Shown: positions 8,706 through 17,774, counted from the first letter of the stretch. The stretch: 64,000 nucleotides of DNA from MPNO01 sp965205995 (GCA_965205995.1 OZ242200.1:1798001-1862000), one strand, 5' to 3'. Program-made: numbers and translations. The notes: generated by a model from the letters alone, not told the origin.

Positions 8706-9536
8706 TCAATTCTGGATGAACATCCGCATCCCGCCGAAGCGTTCGACGAGGATGAAGAACCCGACCGTGATGAACACCATGATCGCCGATACCGCGGCGG
8801 GCGTGGGATCGGCAACGTATTCCATGCTGGACATCACCTCCACCGGCAGCGTCGTCGTGTTGGCGCCGACCAGGAAGATCGAGATCGCCACGTCGTTGAA
8901 GGAATAGGTGAAGGCGAGGACCGCGCCGGCCATGATCCCCGGCCGCGCCATCGGCAGGACCACCTTGCGGAAAACCGTGAAGGGAGACGCGCCCATGCTC
9001 TGGGCCGCCTCCTCCAGCGAGATATCGGTGCCCGCCATCGCCGCCCATACCGAGCGCACGACGAACGGGACCGTGATCAGCACGTGGCCGGCGATCAAAT
9101 TGGGCATGTTGTAGTCGGCAAGGTCGAACTGGTTGATCACGCTGAACAGCGCGAAGCCGAGCACCACGGCCGGCAGGATCAGCGGGCTCAGTGACACATA
9201 TTCGATTACCGCGCGTCCGCGCACGCGATGCCGGGCGAGCGCCCGCGCCACCAGGACACCGACCGTGACCGCCGCCGCGGTGGACACCACCGATATGACG
9301 ACGCTGTTCACCAAGGACGTCTTGAACCAGGAGAGCGACAATACTTCGACAAACCACTTCAGCGACCATCCCGGCGGCGGAAATATCATGTAGTTGCCGC
9401 TGGTGAACGCCGACACCACGACGACCAGGATCGGAGCCATCAGGAACAGGCACCAGGCGCAGCCGATGCCGATCAGGGTCCAGCGCGCGAATTGCCAGCC
9501 GAGCGCCGACATCCGGAAGGAGAGCGGGCTAGCCAT
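8706..9536 (-). CDS. ABC transporter permease, PotC-like
   Basis: 276 aa, about six transmembrane helices, with the EAA-type motif EEAAQSMGASPFTVFRKVVLPMARPGI that docks the ATPase. Sequence character is that of the spermidine/putrescine and Fe3+/thiamine importer class. Its start overlaps the end of the upstream permease by 8 nt. It pairs with the next permease as a heterodimer in the inner membrane. Confidence 0.9.
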   Translation of the reverse strand: MASPLSFRMSALGWQFARWTLIGIGCAWCLFLMAPILVVVVSAFTSGNYMIFPPPGWSLKWFVEVLSLSWFKTSLVNSVVISVVSTAAAVTVGVLVARALARHRVRGRAVIEYVSLSPLILPAVVLGFALFSVINQFDLADYNMPNLIAGHVLITVPFVVRSVWAAMAGTDISLEEAAQSMGASPFTVFRKVVLPMARPGIMAGAVLAFTYSFNDVAISIFLVGANTTTLPVEVMSSMEYVADPTPAAVSAIMVFITVGFFILVERFGGMRMFIQN

Positions 9537-10377
9537 AGGATCTCATGCTCAGCCGGGCCACCAATCGATGCAGGGCGTAGAATGTGAGCGCCAGCACGAC
9601 CAGCACCAGCCCGACCGCCGCCGCGCGGTTCCAGTCATAGAGCGTATAGGCGTAAGAATACATCAGCGTGGTCAGAAGCGGCGTGCGCCCCCCGCCGAGC
9701 AGGAGCGGCGTCGCGAAGGCCGTCATGGCGAGTGCGAACACCAGCACGGTTCCGCTCAACAGGCCGGGCAGGCTGAGCGGCAGGGTGACCCGCAGGAAGG
9801 TCTTCAACGGGTTGGCGCCGAGCCCCGCCGCCGCCTCTTCGAGCGCCGGGTCCACCTTCTGCATCACCGCCACCAGGGCCAGCACCATATAGGGCAGCAG
9901 CAGATGGGTTTCGCCCACGATCACCGCGAATTCGTTGTTGACCAGCGCCAGCGGCTTGCCCACCAGCCCGAGCGAGATCAGCCCCTTGTTGAGGATACCG
10001 GACGGACCCAGGATCACGTTCCAGCCGAAGGCCCTGACGACGACCGACACCATCAGCGGAAACACGGTGACCGTCAAAATGGCCGCCGTCATCCTGGGGC
10101 CCGACCGGCGCAGCCAGTACATGATCGGATAGGCGCCGAGGATGGTGAAGACGGTCGCGAAAAGGCTGACCCGGATGGTGCGCCAGAATGCCTGGGTGGC
10201 GAATTTGCTGCCCAGAAGGGCTTCGAAATTGGCGAGCGTGAAGCCGGCGCTGTCGGCCCGGAAGAAGCCGGTGACCAGGAGCTGGATCGAGGGCAGGATC
10301 GCGAGCGCGGCGAGCAGGAGCAGAACCGGCGCGGACAAGAGCCAGGCCGTCGGATTCCTGTTCGGGTCCCGCGCCAT
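9529..10377 (-). CDS. ABC transporter permease, PotB-like
   Basis: 282 aa with about six transmembrane helices and the EAA loop EEAAAGLGANPLKTFLRVTLPLSLPGL. This is the partner permease of the polyamine-type importer. It overlaps the PotC-like gene by 8 nt and lies 1 nt after the ATPase gene, so the three form one transcription unit. Confidence 0.9.
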   Translation of the reverse strand: MARDPNRNPTAWLLSAPVLLLLAALAILPSIQLLVTGFFRADSAGFTLANFEALLGSKFATQAFWRTIRVSLFATVFTILGAYPIMYWLRRSGPRMTAAILTVTVFPLMVSVVVRAFGWNVILGPSGILNKGLISLGLVGKPLALVNNEFAVIVGETHLLLPYMVLALVAVMQKVDPALEEAAAGLGANPLKTFLRVTLPLSLPGLLSGTVLVFALAMTAFATPLLLGGGRTPLLTTLMYSYAYTLYDWNRAAAVGLVLVVLALTFYALHRLVARLSMRSYG

Positions 10378-10378
10378 A

Positions 10379-11440
10379 TCAGTCGTCGGTCAGCCACAGG
10401 AATTTATCGTGCGGCAGGCCGAGCAATACCGTCTCCCCGATCGCGCGCATCGATTCGAGAACCACCGTCAGCGGCTTTTCTCCGAACCGGGTTTCGACCT
10501 CATAGGCCCGCTCGTGGCCGAGATAGTTGGTCCCGAGCACGCGCCCCGGTACCGTCACGTGACCGTCGAGCTCCCGGTCCACGATGCGGATATCCCGCCC
10601 CCGGATGCCGACGGCCGTTACCGCGCCATGTTCCGCGGGGCAAGGCAGCACCGGGGCTTCGCCGTCGAAGGCGGCGAGACGAAACCCCCGGATCCCGCCC
10701 GCTTCCGCGACAGTGCCGTCGAAGATGTTCTCGACCCCGACGAAATCGGCCACGAACCGGGTTCTCGGGGCCGCCCAGATCTCCTCGGGGCTGCCGATCT
10801 GCCGCACGACGCTGTTGTTCATCACGATGATGGAATCGGAGATGGCGAGCGCCTCGCTCTGGTCATGGGTGACGAACAGCGTCGTCACCCCGGTCTCGCT
10901 TTGGATGCGCTGGAGCTCGAAACGCATTTCGTCGCGGAGCCGGGCATCGAGATTGCTGATCGGCTCGTCCAGGAGCAGCACTTCCGGGCGATAGACGATG
11001 GCCCGCGCAAGCGCCACGCGCTGGGCCTGACCGCCGCTCAACTGCCTGGGATACCGCTCCTCCAGCCCCGACAGCCCGACGACCTTCAACACGTCCTCGA
11101 TCTTCTTTTCCGTCTCTGCCCGGTTCAATCCGCGCATGCGCAGGCCGAAGGCGATGTTGTCGAACACCGTCATGAACGGGAACAAAGCGTAGCTCTGGAA
11201 CACCATGCCGACATTGCGCTTCCACGGCGGCAGGTGGGAAACGGGCAGGTTCTCGATGCGGATTTCGCCGGCCGTCGGGGCTTCGAACCCGGCGATCATT
11301 CTCAACAGCGTCGTCTTGCCGCAACCGCTGGGGCCGAGGATGCTGACGAACGCGCCCTCGGCGACGCGAAAGCTGACATCCTGTACCGCGCAGACCGGGC
11401 CGAACATCTTGGTGATGGAGGAAAGCTCGATCTTGCTCAT
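10379..11440 (-). CDS. ABC transporter ATP-binding protein, PotA-like
   Basis: 353 aa. Walker A GPSGCGKTT (near residue 40), Q loop VFQSYALFP, signature LSGGQAQRVALARA, Walker B EVLLLDEPISNLD and H loop FVTHDQSEA are all intact. A C-terminal TOBE-type domain follows (about 240-353), as in PotA/CysA/MalK-class ATPases. It energises the two adjacent permeases. The gap to the binding-protein gene upstream is 78 nt. Confidence 0.92.
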   Translation of the reverse strand: MSKIELSSITKMFGPVCAVQDVSFRVAEGAFVSILGPSGCGKTTLLRMIAGFEAPTAGEIRIENLPVSHLPPWKRNVGMVFQSYALFPFMTVFDNIAFGLRMRGLNRAETEKKIEDVLKVVGLSGLEERYPRQLSGGQAQRVALARAIVYRPEVLLLDEPISNLDARLRDEMRFELQRIQSETGVTTLFVTHDQSEALAISDSIIVMNNSVVRQIGSPEEIWAAPRTRFVADFVGVENIFDGTVAEAGGIRGFRLAAFDGEAPVLPCPAEHGAVTAVGIRGRDIRIVDRELDGHVTVPGRVLGTNYLGHERAYEVETRFGEKPLTVVLESMRAIGETVLLGLPHDKFLWLTDD

Positions 11441-11518
11441 CGAACTCCCGTTGTCGGGGCCGGTTGAAGGAACCTCGGTCTTGCTGGAATCGGGTATGAC
11501 TGCGCCGCCGGCTACAGC

Positions 11519-12553
11519 CTATTTGGCGATCACCTCTTCCTGCCACCGGCCCAGCCACTTCGCCCGGGAGTCGGCGATCTTGTCGAGGTTCCAGAACCGA
11601 AGCTTGCCTACGTCGGCCTGCGACAATGCATTGAAGGCGATGTTGTCCGGCACCTTCACGTCGGCATTGACCGGAGTCTCGCCCTGCTTTTCGAGCATCG
11701 CCGTCTGAACCGGGGCCGAGAGATGGAAGTCGATGAATTTTTCGGCGAGCGCGGCGTTCTTCGAGCCCTTCACCACGCAGGCCAGGTTGCGAATGCCGAC
11801 CCCGCCTTCCTTCGGCCACGAGAACCGAAGCGGCGCCGACGGATCCTTGCGCACGAAAATATTCAGCATCGGCGTCACCGACACGTCGCCCTGGTTGACC
11901 GATTTCAGGATGACGCTGCGCTTGAAGAACTGGAGGCGGTCCTTCATCGCGATCAGCGCCTTGAACCCCGGCTCGACGTTGTCGATCCCCCCGCCGTTCA
12001 GCTCCGATAGCGTGATCAGCATCATCGGGCCGTAGGATACGCCCATCCCGGGATAGGCGGCGGGCGCCTTGAGGTCCGCCTTTTGCAGGATCGTCCAAGA
12101 ATCCGGCGGCGCGGGAACGAGGTTCTTGTTGTAGGCGAGACCGACCCCGAGGATCGTGAAAGCGGGACACATTCCGCCGCCCAACGGGTCCTTGGCGAAG
12201 TCGTACAGCTTGGCCATGTTGGGAATATTGGCGGCGTTTACCGGCTGGAGCACGCCGCGCCGATGGGCTTCGAGCATCTGGTTGTCGGTGATGTAGAAAA
12301 GATCGATGCCCTTGCCCTTGGTGGCGATCAGCTTGCTGAGGCGTTCCGTGGAGCGTCCGCCCTCGACCCGGACCTCGCCCCCGAACTTGGCCTTGAAGGG
12401 TTCGACGACATGGGCCTTGAAACGCTCGGCATAGCCGCCGCCCCAGATCGAGATACTGAGCTTGTCGTCGGCGGCACCGACAGGGACCGCGAACATCGCG
12501 AGCGATGCCGCAACCGAAAAGCCGCCCGCAAGCCGTACAAGCGATCCGCTCAT
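11519..12553 (-). CDS. Periplasmic solute-binding protein, polyamine/PotD-like
   Basis: 344 aa with a signal peptide (SLVRLAGGFSVAASLAMFAVPVGAAD, cleavage after AxA). The mature part begins with KLSISIWGGGYAERF and contains LFYITDNQMLEAHRRGVLQPV, typical of the PotD/PotF/AfuA class of extracellular binding proteins. The ATG at 12553 follows a GGGGAG ribosome-binding site; the longer in-frame extension has no signal-like start. First gene of the importer/deaminase operon, reading away from the parS region. Ligand may be a polyamine or another small cation. Confidence 0.88.
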   Translation of the reverse strand: MSGSLVRLAGGFSVAASLAMFAVPVGAADDKLSISIWGGGYAERFKAHVVEPFKAKFGGEVRVEGGRSTERLSKLIATKGKGIDLFYITDNQMLEAHRRGVLQPVNAANIPNMAKLYDFAKDPLGGGMCPAFTILGVGLAYNKNLVPAPPDSWTILQKADLKAPAAYPGMGVSYGPMMLITLSELNGGGIDNVEPGFKALIAMKDRLQFFKRSVILKSVNQGDVSVTPMLNIFVRKDPSAPLRFSWPKEGGVGIRNLACVVKGSKNAALAEKFIDFHLSAPVQTAMLEKQGETPVNADVKVPDNIAFNALSQADVGKLRFWNLDKIADSRAKWLGRWQEEVIAK

Positions 12554-12700
12554 GACCGTTCTCCCCTGGGTCCGCGCCGAAAAGCGCGGCGCATGTCGAT
12601 GCCTCGGCATCGGATGCCTATAGAAAGCATAGATGAGGCCCCCGCCAGCGGCAACAGCGGGGGTCCGGGTGTCCCTCGATACGCCCCGGATGCGCTCTAA

Positions 12701-12716
12701 TGTTTCACGTGAAACA
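12701..12716. other. parS: parS centromere-like site (ParB binding)
   Basis: TGTTTCACGTGAAACA is a perfect 16-bp palindrome identical to the chromosomal parS consensus recognised by ParB. It lies between divergent genes, not inside a coding region. In most bacteria such sites cluster near oriC, so the window may be origin-proximal. No parA/parB or origin genes are in the window. Only this copy was seen. Confidence 0.85.
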
Positions 12717-12738
12717 TAAGACAGCAGTGCTGACTTAT
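12716..12738. repeat. Near-perfect 23-bp palindrome beside parS
   Basis: ATAAGaCAGCA-g-TGCTGaCTTAT: arms match at 10 of 11 positions around a single central base, and it shares its first base with parS. It sits in an AT-richer stretch and could be an operator for one of the divergent genes, or part of a larger ParB loading region. Confidence 0.5.
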
Positions 12739-12890
12739 GTATCGCATTAAGAAAACCTCCTATCCGGCAAAATTGAGCCGCGCGAAACATAATTTCGCGA
12801 AGCGCCCGGTTTCCCGTCCCCCGGGGACGCAAACCGCCGGTTTGCCGGCCCGGGCCGCGATGGCCGGGCACGACGCGTGCGCCGAACCAG

Positions 12891-12927
12891 CCACGTAATC
12901 TCCGCAAAACTTGCGGAGATTACGTGG
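12891..12927. repeat. Perfect 17-bp inverted repeat
   Basis: Arm CCACGTAATCTCCGCAA at 12891-12907, spacer AAC, exact complement at 12911-12927. There is no T tract after it on either strand, so a standard intrinsic terminator is unlikely. It lies 111 nt upstream of the LLM gene and could be an operator, a cruciform or a small palindromic repeat. Confidence 0.6.
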
Positions 12928-13038
12928 GCGCCTGGCAGCCGGGACCGACAGGGACCCGCCTCGATTCAATCCGGCGCGGATACGCTCTATGGTCTTTCGC
13001 CGGCCGCCCGGCGAAACAGATGGAAGGATATCGGCAAC

Positions 13039-14034
13039 ATGACCCGGGGAATCGGTATTCGCTTCGACGGCTTCGACAGCCTCTCGGATTCGCTCGAAAT
13101 CGTCCGCGAGGCGGAGAAGGCGGGCGCGAACCGGATCTGGATGGCGGAGCATATGGGCTATCGCGAGGCGGTGGTCGCCTGCATGGCCTATGCGATGTCG
13201 ACGAAGGCCGCGACGGTGATTCCGACGGCGGTCAGCCCCTATCTCTGGCACCCGACTCCGACGGCGATGTCGTTGGCGACGCTGACCGACATGGCGCCCG
13301 GCAGGGTCGGCGTCGCCGTGGGCGTCGGCAACCCGCTGTTTCTCGGCGAATCGGGGATCCAGCCGGTCAAGCCGGTGCGGGCGGTCCGCGAATTCGTCGA
13401 ATGCCTGCGGGCGCTCTGGACCGGCGAGGCGGTGACCTATGAGGGCGAGTTCTTCCGGCTCGCCGGGGCGCGCATGTCGTTCACGCCGCCGCACCCGATT
13501 CCGATCTATATCGCGGCGACCCGGGAGCGGATGCTGCGGCTGACCGGGCGCGTGGCCGACGGGGTGGTGCTGTCGGGCGGGCTGTCGCTTGCCCATGTCC
13601 GCTACAGCCTCGGGCAGATCGCCGATGGCGCGCGGGCGGCGGGCCGCGATCCCGACACGCTCCGCAACGCCGCCTTTCTCTACTTCTCGGTATCCGACGA
13701 CGGGCGCGAGGCCGTCGACTATCTGCGCGGGCGGCTCGCCTTCCTGTTCCGCAATCGCACGATGGCCGACAATATCCGCTCGTCCGGCCTTCCCATCGAC
13801 CATGAGGCGATCATCGCCGCCGTCGCGAAGCGCGACATGGAAACCGCGAAGCGTCTGGTTCCCGATGACGCGGTGGATGCTTTCGCGGTCGGCGGCACGC
13901 CAGGAAACTGCCGCGACCGGCTGGCGGCCTATCTCGATACCGGCGTCACCGAGCCGGCGATCCAGATCAGCGGCTCGCCGGAAGGCCGCGCTCTCGCCCT
14001 CGAAATCCTCGGGGAGTTCGCAGACGCCCGATGA
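13039..14034 (+). CDS. LLM class flavin-dependent oxidoreductase
   Basis: 331-aa luciferase-like monooxygenase fold (FMN or F420). Typical segments: EIVREAEKAGANRIWMAEHMGYRE, RVGVAVGVGNP, FVECLRALWTGEAVTYEGEFFRL and IPIYIAATRERMLRLTGRVADGVVLSG. The ATG at 13039 has GGAAGG upstream and matches the family N terminus. It overlaps the molybdenum hydroxylase gene by 4 nt (ATGA), so the two are translationally coupled and probably act on one pathway. Substrate unknown. Confidence 0.88.
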   Translation: MTRGIGIRFDGFDSLSDSLEIVREAEKAGANRIWMAEHMGYREAVVACMAYAMSTKAATVIPTAVSPYLWHPTPTAMSLATLTDMAPGRVGVAVGVGNPLFLGESGIQPVKPVRAVREFVECLRALWTGEAVTYEGEFFRLAGARMSFTPPHPIPIYIAATRERMLRLTGRVADGVVLSGGLSLAHVRYSLGQIADGARAAGRDPDTLRNAAFLYFSVSDDGREAVDYLRGRLAFLFRNRTMADNIRSSGLPIDHEAIIAAVAKRDMETAKRLVPDDAVDAFAVGGTPGNCRDRLAAYLDTGVTEPAIQISGSPEGRALALEILGEFADAR

Positions 14035-16355
14035 CCGGCGGGGAGCCGATGCAGACGCCCGCGACAGGCCGACCGGTAAAGCGCGGCGAGGACAGCCGGC
14101 TCTTGACCGGGCGCGGGCTGTTCCTCGATGACCGGAGAACGCCCGACACCGCGCACGCGGCGTTCGTGCGTTCTCCGCACGCCCACGCCCTGATCCTGTC
14201 CGTCGATGCGGCGGCGGCGCGGGCGATCCCGGGCGTTCTCGGCGTGCTCACGGGTGAGGACTATGCGGCGGACGGCCTCGGCGTCCTCGGCTGCGGCGAG
14301 CGCGCGGTCAGGCGCGACGGATCGGCGATGTGGGTGCCTCCCCGTCCCGCCTTGCCCGCCGACCGGGCCCGCCATGTCGGCGAGGCGGTGGTCATGGTCG
14401 TCGCCGGGACCGAGGCGATCGCCCGGGATGCGGCGGAGCTCGTCAGGGTGGATTACCGGCCGCTCGATGCGGTCACCGGCACGGCGCGGGCGCGGGACCC
14501 GGATGCCCCTCTGGTGTGGGATTGCTGTCCCGCGAACGAGGCCTTCGTCGCCAGGGCCGGGGACCCGCGGGCCTTCGACCGGGTACGGGCGGAGGCCGCC
14601 CATGTCGTGCGGCAACGGCTGACGAACCAGCGCATTTCCGCCAATTCGATCGAACCGCGCGGCGCGTTCGGGTCGTTCGATGCCGTTTCCGGCCGTTTCA
14701 CCCTCAATGCCGGAGTCCACAGCCCGCATCTGCTGCGGGACATCCTGGCGCGGGACGTCTTCGGGCTGCCGCCCGCGCGCTTCCGCATCGTCACCGGCGA
14801 TATCGGGGGCAGCTTCGGCATGCGCGGCGCAACCTATCCCGAGCTCGTCCTGGTGTTGTGGGCGGCGCGCCGGCTGGCGCGGCCGGTCAAGTGGATCGCG
14901 ACCCGCGGCGAAGGCCTAGTCAGCGACGATCACGGGCGCGATGCGATCAGCGATGCCTGCATGGCGCTCGATTCCGACGGCCGGATTCTGGGTCTGCGTG
15001 TCGCGCTGACCGTCAATCTCGGGGCGTATCTTGCGGTCAAGGGGCCGCGCGCACCCCTGAATGCCATCAGCCTGCTATCCGGCGTCTACCGGATTCCGGT
15101 GTTCGATCTGGAAGCCACGGGCGTCCATACCCACACCAACCCCACCTCTCCCTATCGCGGCGCGGGCGGCCCGGAAGCGGCCACTATCGTCGAGCGGCTG
15201 CTGGACAAGGCCGCCCGGGCGATGGGGGAAGACCGCGTGGAACTGCGCCGGCGCAACCTGATCGGCGAGGCCGGGATGCCCTACGACACCGGCCTCGGAT
15301 GGGTCTATGACAGCGGCGCATTCGCGCGCTCGATGGACATCGCGGCACGCCGCGCGGATCTCGAAGGCTACGATGCGCGCCGCGCCGCATCCCTCGGCGC
15401 CGGGCGTATGCGCGGCATGGGTATCTGCAACGCGATCGAACAGACCGCCCGCTCCGGCGCGGAAGAGGCGACGATCCGGCTGGACGCCGATGGCGGCGTG
15501 ACGGTCTGCGTCGGGACCGCCCCGCAGGGCCAGGGTCACGAGACCGTCTACCGCCAGCTCGCGGGCGCCGCGCTGGGCCCCGTTATCGGCGAGATACGGG
15601 TGGTGACCGGCGACACCGACGCGGTCCCGACCGGCGGCGGCACGTTCAACTCGCGCTCGCTGGTCTGCGGCGGCACGGCGGTGATGCTGGCCGCCGACGA
15701 CCTCGCCGAGGCCGGCAAGGACATCGCCGCGGAAATCCTCGAAGCGGCAAGGACCGATATCGAATTCGGCGAGGGCAGGTACACGGTTGCCGGAACCGAC
15801 CGTTGGGCATCCTTGACCGACGTGGCCGCGAAATCGCACGAGGGGCTAGGCGGCCGGGCGCGCTACGCCCCGGATTCGGCCACCTTCCCCAACGGAACCC
15901 ATGTATGCGAGGTGGAAATCGACCCGGAAACGGGCGAGACCGCCATCCTGCGTTACCTCGCGGTCGACGATGTGGGGACGGCGATCAACCCGCTTCTGCT
16001 CGACGGGCAGATTCACGGGGGCGTGGCCCAGGGTATCGGCCAGGCACTGCTCGAAAGCATCGTCTTCGACGCTGACAGCGGTCAGAACCTGACGGGCTCT
16101 TTCATGGACTACGCCATGCCGCGCGCCGACGACCTTTGTTTCGTCCAGACCGAATACAACCCGGTGCCGACTTCCCTCAACCCGCTCGGAGCGAAAGGCG
16201 CCGGCGAGGCCGGCACCGTGGGCGCGCTGCCGGCGGTCATGTGCGCGGTCGCGGATGCGCTCGGCACCGAAGAGGCCGCGGATTTCGACATGCCGGCGAC
16301 GTCCGAGCGGATCTGGCGCGCGATGAAGGGACGAATCGCCGGGACCCGGCGATAG
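14031..16355 (+). CDS. Xanthine dehydrogenase family molybdopterin-binding subunit
   Basis: 774-aa large subunit of the molybdenum hydroxylase family (XdhB/CoxL/aldehyde oxidase). The N-terminal domain starts RPVKRGEDSRLLTGRGLFLDD. The molybdenum-binding part shows GGSFGMRG, SPYRGAGGPEAA, GTAPQGQGHETVYRQLA, GTFNSRS and GAKGAGEAGTVGALPAV with the catalytic Glu in GAGEAG. The loop is PYRGAGGPEA rather than the AYRCSFR loop of form I CO dehydrogenase, so it is not a CO dehydrogenase. The FAD and 2Fe-2S subunits are not adjacent. An ATG at 14049, better placed after GGGGAG, may be the true start. Confidence 0.88.
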   Translation: MTGGEPMQTPATGRPVKRGEDSRLLTGRGLFLDDRRTPDTAHAAFVRSPHAHALILSVDAAAARAIPGVLGVLTGEDYAADGLGVLGCGERAVRRDGSAMWVPPRPALPADRARHVGEAVVMVVAGTEAIARDAAELVRVDYRPLDAVTGTARARDPDAPLVWDCCPANEAFVARAGDPRAFDRVRAEAAHVVRQRLTNQRISANSIEPRGAFGSFDAVSGRFTLNAGVHSPHLLRDILARDVFGLPPARFRIVTGDIGGSFGMRGATYPELVLVLWAARRLARPVKWIATRGEGLVSDDHGRDAISDACMALDSDGRILGLRVALTVNLGAYLAVKGPRAPLNAISLLSGVYRIPVFDLEATGVHTHTNPTSPYRGAGGPEAATIVERLLDKAARAMGEDRVELRRRNLIGEAGMPYDTGLGWVYDSGAFARSMDIAARRADLEGYDARRAASLGAGRMRGMGICNAIEQTARSGAEEATIRLDADGGVTVCVGTAPQGQGHETVYRQLAGAALGPVIGEIRVVTGDTDAVPTGGGTFNSRSLVCGGTAVMLAADDLAEAGKDIAAEILEAARTDIEFGEGRYTVAGTDRWASLTDVAAKSHEGLGGRARYAPDSATFPNGTHVCEVEIDPETGETAILRYLAVDDVGTAINPLLLDGQIHGGVAQGIGQALLESIVFDADSGQNLTGSFMDYAMPRADDLCFVQTEYNPVPTSLNPLGAKGAGEAGTVGALPAVMCAVADALGTEEAADFDMPATSERIWRAMKGRIAGTRR

Positions 16356-16359
16356 CCGG

Positions 16360-17598
16360 TCAGGCCGGTCGTTGCGGAAACTCCTCGGCCTCGAGCCGCC
16401 CCGCATCGAGCAGCTGCACCCGGGCCCGCGCCTTCCAGTCGGCCCGCATCATGAAGCCGGGCACGGAATGGCAGCGCCCCTCGGACACCCGCAACATGTC
16501 CTCGTCGGACAGCGACAGATCGAGCGGCCAGGCGCTGGGCGCCGGGGTGTACCAGGCCGATTCGCGACTCAGCTCGATCGTGTTGCCCTCCGGATCGTGG
16601 CAGTAAAGCGAGAACGAGTTGCCATGATCCACGGGGCGGTAATCGTCGACCTCCGGATGGGCGTACATGCGCTCGCTGACCTCCCGCAGGGCCGGGAGGG
16701 ACGGCACCCGGAAGGTGACCTGGTTGATGCTGCTCGGCACCTCCGCCGGACGCCCGGCGACGAGAACCAGCTGGGCGATCTGATCGGGGTCGCGGGTAAG
16801 GTAGACGACGTCCGCCGCCGGGACCTCGCCAACGCCCGGCCGGCGCCCGCGCCCGGTCACCAGATAGCCCAGCTCGGTTACGTAGAAGGAGGCGAGAGCG
16901 TCGAGATCGATCGCCAGCATGCCGACACGGAACATCGAGACGAGAGGAAACGGCTCGCCGCCGGTCCCGAAATCGTTGCGGAAAACCGGGCCGGCGTCGG
17001 ACGGCGGAGGGTCGACCGAGGGTGTCGCCTGGGGCTGCAGCTTGCCGCTTGCGGCGAGCGTGGCCTCGGTCTCCGCGCGCCACTCGTCGCGGTCGCGGAA
17101 CCCGGCGAGCCCGGCGCAACGGCTTCGCGTCGTCGCGCGGATCGTTTCGTCGTCGGATTCGAGGTCGAGAGGCCAGGCCTGCGGTTGCGGAACGAACCAG
17201 CCGGTGTCGACATCGATGGTGACGGGAAGGCCCGTCGGGTCGGTGAAATGGAGCGTCCAGGACACACCGCGATCGACCGCGGTGAGGCCGGCCACCTCGG
17301 GCTCCTTCGCCAGCAGCGCGGCGATGCGCCTCAGCTCGCCCAGATCCGGCGCCCGGAAGCCCAGATCGGCCACGGTCGTCGGCTGCGCCGGATCGCGTCC
17401 GCCCACGGCGACGAGCTGGTGATGCTCGAACGGGCGGCGGGTCATGAAGCAGATACGCGCCTTGCCCAGCGGCCCGTGGTCGCTGATGCCGAAGCCGAAC
17501 ACGCGGGTCCAGAAATCGACGGCCCGGTCGTAGTCACCGGTGTCGTAGCCGAAATGGCTGAACACGAGCGGCGGCACGGTTGTGTCCCGAAGTGTCAT
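16360..17598 (-). CDS. Two-domain VOC family (glyoxalase/extradiol dioxygenase-like) protein
   Basis: 412 aa made of two vicinal-oxygen-chelate domains. The first begins VFSHFGYDTGDYDRAVDFWTRVFGFGIS and has HHQLVAVG and WTLHFTDPTGLPVTID; the second has SMFRVGMLAIDLDALASFYVTELGYLV, QLVLVAGR and FSLYCHDPEGNTIEL. Both domains end with a similar AWPLDL segment, showing internal duplication. Metal-dependent ring cleavage or isomerisation is possible; substrate unknown. It is convergent with the molybdenum subunit gene (4 nt apart). Start chosen at 17598 (MTLRDTTV). Confidence 0.82.
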   Translation of the reverse strand: MTLRDTTVPPLVFSHFGYDTGDYDRAVDFWTRVFGFGISDHGPLGKARICFMTRRPFEHHQLVAVGGRDPAQPTTVADLGFRAPDLGELRRIAALLAKEPEVAGLTAVDRGVSWTLHFTDPTGLPVTIDVDTGWFVPQPQAWPLDLESDDETIRATTRSRCAGLAGFRDRDEWRAETEATLAASGKLQPQATPSVDPPPSDAGPVFRNDFGTGGEPFPLVSMFRVGMLAIDLDALASFYVTELGYLVTGRGRRPGVGEVPAADVVYLTRDPDQIAQLVLVAGRPAEVPSSINQVTFRVPSLPALREVSERMYAHPEVDDYRPVDHGNSFSLYCHDPEGNTIELSRESAWYTPAPSAWPLDLSLSDEDMLRVSEGRCHSVPGFMMRADWKARARVQLLDAGRLEAEEFPQRPA

Positions 17599-17774
17599 GA
17601 TCTCACCATTTCCCCTCGCCCCGGATTTCGGGGCGCCAGCCAAATTTCCATCGCCGGGAGAATGCCGCCGTTTCCCGGAACCGGCAAGCGCCGCGGTTGT
17701 TGATCCCGACCCGGGATTTGGGCACCGTTGCGCGGCGGGAGCGACGGCGCGTCCGTCGGAGGGGGATCGGAACC

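Larger units (their letters stand above)
12554..13038. other. Gene-free region with parS and palindromes
   Basis: 485 nt between the divergent binding-protein and LLM genes. Besides the parS and palindromes listed separately, it holds a GC hairpin (CCCCCGC at 12639-12645 pairing with GCGGGGG at 12657-12663) in the leader of the binding-protein gene, an AT-richer stretch around 12717-12760, and the ribosome-binding site of the LLM gene (GGAAGG, about 13022). No convincing ORF. Confidence 0.7.

Noticed and set aside
8680..9453. 258-codon upstream extension of the deaminase frame
   Set aside because: It overlaps the permease gene; the GTG at 8679 has a strong ribosome-binding site and family similarity starts there.
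14031..16355. Carbon monoxide dehydrogenase large subunit
   Set aside because: The active-site loop is PYRGAGGPEA, not the CO dehydrogenase AYRCSFR loop, and the partner subunits are absent.
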